The position numbers and the translations under genes were made by a program. Under the pieces are notes generated by a model, which was not told the origin of the DNA, searched no databases, and saw nothing but the letters and a program-made list of their open reading frames with translations. A stretch of 64,000 nucleotides of DNA from Adiantum capillus-veneris (taxonomy: Eukaryota; Streptophyta; Polypodiopsida; Polypodiales; Pteridaceae). Location of the stretch: NCBI GenBank assembly GCA_014529385.2, contig CM043968.1:125013518-125077517 (forward strand). Direction: 5' to 3'. Positions within the stretch are counted from its first letter, which is position 1, and the number at the start of each line of letters is the position of its first letter. Below are positions 55,828-64,000 of this stretch, piece by piece.

Positions 55828-57107
55828 CTGTTGCCGCTAACACAAGACATGCTTCTCAAAATACATCAAGAAAAGCTGCGTGTCCAAAAAAAGAAAAAGA
55901 TTGTAGAGGAAGCGCAAGCTGAGGCGAAGGAAAGAATGGAGAAAAGAAGACTCCTGCGTCAGAAACAGCGCAATGAAGGAGCAATACGAATAAACGCAGT
56001 TAGTATAGCAGAAATGGGGAATGACAAAGAAGAACCCATCATTGAATGCAAAGTAGGGACCAACCAAATTAAAGCCAGAGCACTATTGGATTCAGGAGCT
56101 CAAGCTAACCTACTTTCACTCAGTTTGTATAGACAATTGACAAATGACACGAAATTACAAACTGCCAAGCAAGAGTTAAAAAGTTACTCTGAGAATTCAA
56201 TCAAACTGTCGGATGCACAGTTTTACATATACAGATTAACCATTATGTGTATCCTCATATGTTTTACGTGGTTCAAGACCAAGCTACACAACATCCATTA
56301 TTGCTAGGACAACCATGGCAGAAGCAATACAATGCAATGATTGACTGGAGTTCTAAATCAGTGCTTATCAAATACGAAGGTGAAAGTCAATCAGTTAAGT
56401 TCACCAAAGGAGCAGCGCGAACTCCAAAGGAAGAATCCACGGACAAGGGCAAACAACAAACAGAGAAAAAGAAGAAGCAATGGCAACTAAAAGTTTCTAC
56501 ACAACTGGATTGCTCGTCGACGAGGAACTCTCAACATTGGATAAGGAAGACAAGCAATAATATAACAGCTCAACCTTGGGATAAAACGGAGTCAACGTTG
56601 GTATGGAGACCAAAAAAGGCTGTGCCAGAAAACACAAACAGAGTCTTCAATACCAGACAACAGAGTGATCCCCGACAATCAAGGACAGTGAAACAGATCT
56701 GGATTCCAAAGAAGTTCATAACGGCACAAAGCTACAGCAAGAAAATTTGGATCCCAAAGATTTGTAAACAGGAACTCCCTTCAGTACAAGCCACGGAAAC
56801 TCATAGGTATTTCAAGCCAAGGAAATCAACACACAGAACAAAGCAGGTTTGGGTCACAAAGAGTTTGTGGCAAGCACAAGCAAAGCGGAAGCAGATTTGG
56901 ATTGTGAAAAAAGACAGCAAGGTAACGAAGAATCTATCTACTGATTCTACTACCAAACTGCCAAAACCAACCCAAAACCCGACCACCAATCCATCAATCA
57001 AACAAAGAGCAGCTTTATTGGAAAGACTGTTGTATCATCGCTCTACAATTGCACTGGGAACTTATGACCAAAACAACTACAATGCTTCACCCACAGACAC
57101 TTCATAG
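55828..57107 (+). pseudogene. Second retropepsin-like domain and Trp-motif tail (element D)
   Basis: In the frame of the polyprotein after its UAG. A basic helix (KLRVQKKKKIVEEAQAEAKE) leads to INAVSIAE..EPIIECKVGTNQIKARALLDSGAQANLLS, with Asp at 56089. A one-base loss near 56212 shifts the frame; it continues as VYPHMFYVVQDQATQHPLLLGQPWQKQYN, Gly at 56307, 73 residues after the Asp, against 74 in protease 1. The tail has four Trp motifs: KQIWIPKK (56691), KKIWIPK (56740), KQVWVTK (56841) and KQIWIVKK (56889). It ends at 57107. DSG is intact here, unlike E. Whether it cleaves is unknown; it may be a structural duplicate. PLLLGQPW is not a chance match because E keeps it. Confidence 0.8.
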
Positions 57108-57112
57108 TCGTC

Positions 57113-57142
57113 CGGGAGGACTCAGACTAGGAGGGGGGGAGG
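57113..57142 (+). promoter_or_regulatory. PPT1 region of element D
   Basis: CCGGGAGGACTC followed by a tract GGAGGGGGGGAGG (57130-57142), 23 bases after the tail ORF. Same as E at 19889-19917. The following sequence is not an LTR start (compare 47601). Confidence 0.7.
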
Positions 57143-59590
57143 TATACAGGAGCTACAAAGCAGCTACAAGCGGAAAAAACAAAGAAAAACAAAAATTATA
57201 TTACAAGGGCAGTGTCTTACATGATTTTGCAATTTTTTATGTTTGATTGCGGATATTGATAATATTTATGCCCTTATATACCTTGTTTTGCAACAAGAAG
57301 AGATCAAATGATGAATTTGGGTCTCTAGATGTGTAAATATCACTAAATAAGAGTGTTTTTGGAGCTAAAAAGTGGAAAAAAGTGGTAATCCAAGTCTAGA
57401 AATCACAAAGAAGTGTATATTCATATACACAGGGTTACCAGCTATTTATCGTGTATGTTTGGAATTTTTTGGCTTCAATTTGCTATTTTCTTTTATTTTT
57501 TATGATTTTCTTAATAAAAATAAAAGAAAAATAAAAAAGCAGGTGAAATGAGATCGGAAAAAAAGAAAAGAATAGACGGTGATGGTCCTAATGACAAGGG
57601 CAACCCAGGATAAAAATTGGGTACAATTCTGAAAAAGTTGCGGAAAGCCCGAAATGACAGAATTTTGGCAAAGTGGACAGATTTCTCAGAAACAGGTCAA
57701 ACGGAGTCCAAATTGAGAAATTTCAAATCCTAAAGTGCATTTCACGACGAGATAGGAGCACATGTCAAATTTGGTACCAAGTGATCCGGGAAGCCCGAAG
57801 TTAAGTATTTTTCACTTCACTATCAAGCTCATTTCCACTATTACCTTCTTGGAGAGAGCAAAGAGCACACAGGAGCATCCGACCTTCTACCGCCTTCTAC
57901 GACTGCTACGAGAGCTCAGAGGACACCAGACATGAGAGGTAGACTCGTTGCCATAAGCTTTTGATGCTTATCGTTAACTTTTGTCGCGAAAACTCACCAA
58001 AACCAAGAAACAAGAGCAGACGGGGAATGGGGAGGAACGCTAGGTAGGGGCACAACCGCCTAACCAAACCTTGCAAGAACTTAGAGGTAGGTTACCCTAG
58101 TATAGGAGATGAGTTTCTAGCACTCAAAGCTCAAGAAAGAACGACTGGAAAAACCCTAGGTCAACAGAGCCTGCAAGAGACAAACAGAAAAAAGTTGTCG
58201 GAACGACACAAAACTTCTCAGGAAGCTTAACAACATCGAGGTCAATGCAACCATGGAGTATCTCCGGGTTTGGATCACCAAAAGTAGGTCGGAACAACCG
58301 ATTCGACTGCGGACACACAAAGCGTCATTTTGGCATAACGGCTAAAATTGACGACCAAATGACATGAAACTTCACAAGCAGCTTCAAATATACATGGATG
58401 ACTTATGTTTGCAAGCAAAACCCAAAAGAAAGCTGATTCACTTACCGATGGTGAAAAAGACGCTTTCGGGCAACCAAATGGAGAAAGATAGAGAACGGGG
58501 AGCCAAAGTCAAGTTCAACCAAATAGGTGGCTTCACAACATATCCAATGAGCTGGAAATGCAACTCTCGAGAAGAAAAGTTGAAGAAATTCAACTCCAAG
58601 GCAAATAGACGACTTCGGAGACTGAAATGCCTATAAGGGGGCTTTTTAGCTAAACTGATGACTTTTTAAGTTGAAAACTAGTTAGCAGGGCTTAGGGCAC
58701 TAGCACAAAGCATTCTTTGCACAAAAAGACCAACATTTCAAGAAAAAACATCATACGCGTATGATGTCTCACAACATGATTTTCACATCCATTTCAACAT
58801 TTGAGTGCATAGCCTCATTCCACATGTTAATCACATCCTATGAACTAAGTATCATGAGAATTGGAGTTAGAAAACCCAAGGAAAGCCAAAAAGACGCAAA
58901 GTAGGCCATAAAATTGATTTTTGGTCCTAATTTTGTCAAAATAACTCCAAACTCATTGAAACTTTGTAGGATTGTTGATTAACACATCTACAAGCTATCT
59001 GGAACCAAAAAGCACCATTTTGACACAAAAGACATCATACGCGTATGATGTCTATTTACACTTACAGAGCAAAAAATGCTCATTTGTCATCATACATCCA
59101 TTATATATATCTAATACATGCTACATATGAAGTTTGGAACCATTTGGTCAGGTGGATCACCCCATTAGCCCAATTAAGAGAAAATCCTTCATACAAAGCC
59201 TATTTTTGTCCCAAATCCAACATATTCAAGTCCAAACCAAGATTTGAGTATAAACAGTCCTTCACTAGCACATGGAGAGTCCACAGAACCAATCCCATGA
59301 AAAATTGACAAAAAAAGACATCATACGCGTATGATGTCTCCAGAGCCATTTTTAGTCCAAATTCTATCCAAACTTGATAAATCCACTGAATAAGCTTATC
59401 TAAAGCCAAAACCAAGCTTATAGAGAAAATTGGTCAAAAAATGCACCAAAAGACATCATACGCGTATGATGTCTCACTGTGTGATTTTGGCACCTCAGGG
59501 CTTCAACCACCAAACAGAAGTGATCTACATGCCATTTGAAGGTGAACCACCAAGTTTTATCCAATTTGGATCATAAAATCCATTTCCCTT
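57143..59590 (+). other. Spacer of element D after PPT1
   Basis: 2.4 kb without a real ORF. 57600-57960 is the conserved block shared with E (19090-19400). Four palindromes follow. The spacer is almost as long as in E, then family sequence stops, where E and B start the 3' ORF. Confidence 0.7.
58746..59474. promoter_or_regulatory. Palindrome cluster, element D spacer (4 copies)
   Basis: 58746-58769 (one change at the second base), 59030-59053, 59316-59339 and 59451-59474 (perfect), all of the A/T form. Distances 284, 286 and 135; 284 and 286 are also found in the E spacer. Confidence 0.95.
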
Positions 59591-59863
59591 TCAAAATTCT
59601 ATGCTATTATGTCATAGTATTTCTTGCAGTTTAAGTGCTATATAGCATAACTATGTGTAATAATAGCCCGATGGTCATGTCTATGCTATTATGTGTGCCA
59701 TGTAGCAGGACTCTATCAGAGTATGACAACATCATATCAGCAAAATAAAATTACATCATTCAATCATTAAGTTTAGAGAACTTTGAACAGGTCAGTTTTT
59801 TGTATAGTAATCGCAAGTACATTCAGTGCACAAAATGCTGTATACATGATTCCATAACCACAA
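59591..59863. other. AT-rich join between element D and the FCP1-like gene
   Basis: No gene. Contains gtgctatatagcata (about 59635) and tctatgctattatgt twice; a related phrase gtgctatatagaacata occurs at about 63931 on the far side of the gene. D-type sequence ends about here. Confidence 0.4.
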
Positions 59864-61340
59864 TCAACCTTCCTTACATACTTCTAGTTGACTTCCATAG
59901 TGGCTGATGACACGAGCAGACACACTGTCCGAAGGATTTTCAAACTGGTTCATCTTTGCAGAAGCATTAGGGCTGGGTGAGACTGTCCACTTGACTAACC
60001 AAGGGAACAATGTGCTAACCAGGTAAATTGGGGACTGGCAAATATCTGCTGGTTCAAATGAAGTAGGACAGACACAAGTCCCGGGAGGGTTGAGCAGAAA
60101 CTTGTAGAGTGTGTCATCCACCACCAGTGTAATATCAGAGTTGAACTTAGGATGGTGCTTCCAAAAGTATTTCAAACACTTGAAAAATATGGGCTTTGCA
60201 TTATCTCTACATGGAGGGATCCCAGGAACTTCATTTAGATTGAAGCTCGCCTCTCTACACCCCTCTTGACCGATAGTATCGAGGAAATCTGTTTGTTCAG
60301 CCTAGGAAAGCATGCACTCAAAGTAAGTGCTAGATTGTCTTGGGTCATGCAGCTCCATAGTGCAACTTGTGCTCTTTGCAGCAGTGCATGCAAAAAGATT
60401 GATGCATTGGGCCTGACCACATATTCAAATTGCATCTTTCCTGTAGCATTTGGCACAGTGACTACCTGATACCTTGATCTTGCCCAATCAGGAATACTGC
60501 TTCTCGCTATTCCTTTGTAGAAGGAGACCTTATACCTCCTTATGAGAAGCCCATTCACATCCAGTATGATGCATAAATTGTCCCTTCTCTTCTTGTCCTC
60601 AAAAGACGCAGGAGGCAGTGCAAAAATCTGTACTGGCATTACCACAAGACACGGCCTCTCTTGCCTCTCAAATTCATGTCCATTTTTGGCCTCTTTATCA
60701 ACATTCTTTGTACCTGCCTCATCTGTATCTGTAGCAGCCGCTCGACCCATAGGGACCTCTGGAATTTTACCTTTGGTATTCCCAACAGTGGGATCTGTAC
60801 AAGACTCAGTTGTATCATGTGCAACTGCCTCTTTCGTGTCCACAACAGCCATGAAATGTTCTCCCATTGCCTCTCCCAATTGGGCTGCTCTGTCAGTGGG
60901 CACCTCTGCACCTTTCCCTGCCTCATTGTTTTGCTCTATACATGCCTCACTTGTATTATGTGTATTTGCCTCTTTCATGTCCGTAGCAGCCACCACGAGA
61001 ACTTCTCCCATTGCCTATCCCGATTGAACTGCTCTGTCGTATGTCTCAGCTGTGTCGGCAGAAGCCGTGACATCACCGTTACCCACTGCTGAGCCTATTC
61101 CAGGTACTCTCTTAGTGAGGTCCTCCTCACCCAAGCCTCCCATATCTTCAAAAACGGCATCTGTACCCTTTGCCTTGTCTGCATCAACAATTTCATCAGC
61201 TGCATCACTTGGACAGACCACATGGGCTTGAGTTGTGACATCACTTGCACCCACTGCCTCACGTGTTCCAGCTTCTCTCTCAATGAGGACCTCCTCACCC
61301 ATGCCTCTGGTATCCTCAACAGTGGCATCTGTACCCGTTG

Positions 61341-62060
61341 GCACAACTGCATCAAGAAGGGCATCCATGACAGCATGAACAATACTTTTTGTTCCACCAT
61401 CATTAACATTGCCATCAGCAGCAGCATCTGTAATAGCATCAACTTCCATAGCATCCACAATGTCATTTGTGCAGGCATCAACTACCGTAGCATCAGCAAT
61501 GGCATCTGTGCAGGCATCAACTGTGGTAGCATCGTCAATGGCATCTGTGCCAGATTCAAAAGTGGCATCTGTACCCATAGCCACAACTGCATCAAGAAGG
61601 GCATCTATGACAGCATGAACAATACTTTCTATTCCACCATCATTAACATTGCCATCAGCAGTAGCATCTATGCGAGCATCAACTTCCATAGCATCCACAA
61701 TGTCATTTGTGCAGGCATCAACTACCGTAGCATCAACAATGGCATCTGTGCAGGCATCAAATCTGGTAGCATCATCAATGGCATCTGTGCCAGATTCAAA
61801 AGTGGCATCTGTACCCATAGCCACAACTACATCAAGAAGGGCATCTATGAAAGCATGAACAACACTTTCTGTTCCACCATCATTAACATTGCCATCAGCA
61901 GCAGAATCTGTACGAGCATCAACTTCCATAGCATCCACAATGTCATTTGTGCAGGCCTCAACTAGAGTAGCATCAGCAATGGCATCTGTGCAGGCATCAA
62001 CTATCATAGCATCATCAATGGCATCTGTGCGAGATTCAACTGTCATGGGGGTGGGTAATG
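61341..62060 (-). repeat. 240-bp tandem repeats, three copies, in coding sequence
   Basis: Units begin at 61341, 61581 and 61821 (period exactly 240 bp, 80 codons). Each encodes sub-repeats of the type DACTDAIADATVV and VDAMEVDARTDAAADGN, acidic and Ala-rich. The period is a multiple of three, so copy number can change with no loss of frame. Confidence 0.95.
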
Positions 62061-62175
62061 TATCATTTTCAAGTTTAGCACGGTCAACATCTGTATGCAC
62101 ATCATCATGCACAACCTGCACATCAACTGCATTAGGCACATTTGGAACAAATTCAGCAGTATTAGTAGGTGTGCA

Positions 62176-62405
62176 GGGATCAACTGTATCAAAAGAGTCC
62201 TTTTTTTTTCCTGTAACCCCCTGTGGAAGCTGTATCACCCCCTCTTGGATTCTTCACAGGATAAGACTGAGCCAGTGAACCTACAGACCCATCAACTGTA
62301 TCAAAAGACACTTTTTTTTTGCCTGTAACCCCCCTGGAAGCTGTAGCACCCCTTCTTGGATTCTTTACACGATAAGACTGAGCCAGTGAACCTACAAACC
62401 CCTCA
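62176..62405 (-). repeat. Two tandem units of about 115-120 bp in the same gene
   Basis: Units carry GSLAQSY-VKNPR and VTGKKK-SFDTVD. Runs of C and T differ in length between the copies; the indel in the second unit causes the frameshift near 62220. Confidence 0.85.
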
Positions 62406-63690
62406 TCTAGAAACCCTGAAGAGCGAGTGCGTCTCATGCAAGTTTCTCTTTTTTCAGCTTCTTGATTATCTACGACAAGAGAAAGTAGAAACATATTACT
62501 AAACATGTACAGAAAATAAATCAAATAGTTTGCAACTACTCGATGCAAAGAATTAAGAGACATGTCACTAACAAATTCCAACACTTGATTCATCAATGAG
62601 AATGGATACAATAGGGGTGCAATGGATTGCACATGCCTTCTAAAGACATCTTCTAATTGCATGAAGTTACAAAAAAAACACACTCATTGCTTTGCATTTG
62701 GTTTCTTTCTCTTCCTAAATGAATCAAGAGGTATATCCATTGCGGGACTTCCACCTAAGTTCTTGGGAGTCGATTTCTTGCGCTTTGGTGTTGGCTTCTT
62801 CCCCGATGAAGGGGGTGTTGCTATCACTACATCTGCAACTGCCTCATCTGATGCATCATCTCTAGTGTCCACACTTGGTGATGCTTTGGCACTCAACGAA
62901 GAACGCAACAACCTTCTTGGAGTTAGTTGTTGCCTAGGTGATTTGACTGCAGAAGACTTTACCATCAAGATGTCTTCAACTACTCCACGTACTGCATCCC
63001 CTACGGCAGACTCCCAGGCTGCATCCCACGGGTAGACTCCGCTTCAAGGCCTGGCTGCATCCCTGGGGTAATCAGGCCATTCTTCCTTGTGGAATGCATC
63101 GTCTTGTTGGAGCAAGCATGCGATGATTATTCTACAAAGCAAGCTATTTACAAAGTCTCACTTGGAGTATCCCAAAATACACACATAAATACTGATTTTG
63201 GTACCTACTAGTGGCCTGCGTAGAGACTCTCTCTGTTTTTGTCCTCAATGATTCTTGTATACATGTCTCTGCTGCAATGTCTGTACCTGCAAATGATTTC
63301 ATTAAATGCAAGAGTTTAAACTACCAATGGAAAGTGGGCCTGCAATAGTAGTAGTAAATAATTGACACAGTGACTACCTGCACTTGATTCTTTCATCTCA
63401 CTCTTCACATTCAGACCAATCATATGCTTAGCTCTAGGGGGAACAGACATGTTGCAATCTAGTGCAACACAATAGCCATAGTCCCTACATACATGCGCGA
63501 AGCATAGCATATGGTACACATGGGTGCAAGGCAGGGAGAATACATCCAAGCTTCTGGCATCGAACCGGAATCCACATCCTACACAATGGTAGAACCCATT
63601 AAGTGCCACCTCGCTAATGCTTTGCTTAAAATCCACAGGAGGAAAAGGCTTCATCAAACTGGCTCCCACGTTATGTGAAGTCCTCTCCAT

Positions 63691-64000
63691 GGTAACACAA
63701 AATTTAAAGTGCCATGATTCCTGTGCTATGTTGGTCTCTACTTCTGCAAGTAGTGCCTGTGAAACAAAGAAGACAACACATCTAATTTAAGTCTCAATAA
63801 CCCAACAAAAGTAGATTGCTGAAAAGAATATGTAGCGTGAATCTTATCCCTTATTTGCAATACCACATATAAGACAAGCACTTACTCTATATGCTATAAA
63901 CACAAGCTTGATGTGGTATATGATATGCATTGTGCTATATAGAACATAACACAGTCCAAGTATAATGTGCTATAAGTGCTACATAGAGTATGCACTGTAG
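63691..64000. other. Region upstream of the FCP1-like gene, no gene seen
   Basis: AT-rich; the phrase gtgctata recurs three times between 63930 and 63985. No promoter element can be assigned. Confidence 0.4.

Larger units (their letters stand above)
47601..59590 (+). mobile_element. Athila-like Ty3/gypsy element D (3' end missing)
   Basis: Plus-strand element of the E family: 5' LTR, tRNA-Asp PBS, leader with four palindromes, a 1954-codon gag-protease-integrase ORF, second protease and Trp-motif tail, PPT1 and spacer with four palindromes. The 3' ORF, PPT2 and 3' LTR are not seen; family-type sequence ends near 59590. RT and RNase H are missing, so it cannot move on its own. It inserted into C. 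Confidence 0.9.
59864..63690 (-). pseudogene. Multi-exon gene with RING-like motif, tandem repeats and FCP1-like phosphatase domain
   Basis: Minus strand, broken copy. Exon 1 (63690 to about 63387): MERTSHNVGASLM, then CVGCGFRFD..LPCTHVYHMLCFAHVCRDYGYC..DC, a RING-like Cys/His set; it ends GCAG|GTAGTC. Exon 2 (about 63287-63210) reads in phase (TDIAAETCIQESLRTKTERV). Exon 3 (about 63060-62690) is basic (KKPTPKRKKSTPKN). Exon 4 begins near 62477 and runs through a repeat region (62405-61330). The FCP1-like domain (60800-59864) has NLCIILDVNGLLIRRYK, YVVRPNASIFLHALLQRAQVALWSCMTQDN, FWKHHPKFNSDITLVVDDTLYKFLLNPPGTCVCP. Plant relatives also have DxNG for DxDG. Breaks: frameshift at about 62220, nonsense codon at 61013-61015, one-base shift near 60300. 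Function of the whole is not known; the domain suggests a phosphatase-like fold. Confidence 0.7.

Noticed and set aside
57143-58120. 3' LTR of element D starting after PPT1
   Set aside because: It does not resemble the D 5' LTR at 47601-48537; E shows that the internal tract is followed by a spacer and a 3' ORF.
60300-60325. Small intron explaining the frame change in the FCP1-like domain
   Set aside because: A ttcctag acceptor is present, but the nearest GT would give an intron of about 20 nt; a one-base shift is simpler.

Overview
The window is a block of nested transposable elements from a large, repeat-rich land-plant nuclear genome. Evidence: Ty1/copia and Ty3/gypsy elements of plant type, tRNA-Asp primer-binding sites as in plant Athila/Tat-like elements, long (CT)n microsatellites, and a multi-exon gene fragment with a plant-style FCP1-like phosphatase domain. 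A Penelope-like retroelement (PLE) is also present; from what I know such elements are recorded from conifers and other non-flowering plants, so a gymnosperm, fern or lycophyte is more likely than an angiosperm, but the sequence does not fix the species. I see no tRNA, rRNA or CRISPR array, and no intact host gene.

Layout. 1-3406: decayed copia element A, ending in a 229 bp LTR, inserted in an Athila-like element B whose 3' ORF remnant (3889-7472), polypurine tract and 920 bp 3' LTR (to 8412) follow. 9163-39590: a minus-strand PLE (5.8 kb when intact) with direct terminal repeats, split by element E. 13292-37924: element E, a minus-strand Athila-like retrotransposon bounded by the 5-bp target duplication AACGG; E is itself split by a Mutator-like TIR element T (28066-34016) with the 10-bp target duplication CGTCCTAATC. 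39591-40880: fragments of a T-like end and of a B-like element F (LTR plus primer-binding site). 41841-46087: copia element G. 46084-47600: a decayed chromovirus-type gypsy fragment C (minus strand), cut by element D. 47601 to about 59590: element D, same family as E, with a single open reading frame of 1954 codons. 59864-63690: a broken multi-exon gene on the minus strand (RING-like zinc motif, basic region, 240-bp tandem repeats, FCP1-like domain).

The most unusual system is the D/E family. Comparing the two copies gives this order: LTR (about 930 bp), tRNA-Asp PBS, long leader, gag, protease 1, RT, RNase H, integrase, a second retropepsin-like domain, a tail with four Trp motifs (K-x-I-W-I-P-K type), a first polypurine tract, a 2.5 kb spacer, a 3' ORF with a long coiled coil, a second polypurine tract, LTR. 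Leader and spacer each carry four copies of a 24-bp palindrome, about 285 bp apart. All eight copies in E have C/G at one symmetric position where all eight in D have A/T. D has lost RT and RNase H in frame, so its gag-protease-integrase ORF is still open.

Nearly all element genes are pseudogenes with stops and frameshifts; D is the freshest copy. Boundaries rest on TG..CA ends, PBS and polypurine tracts, direct repeats and comparison of copies within the window. No alignment or database search was run.
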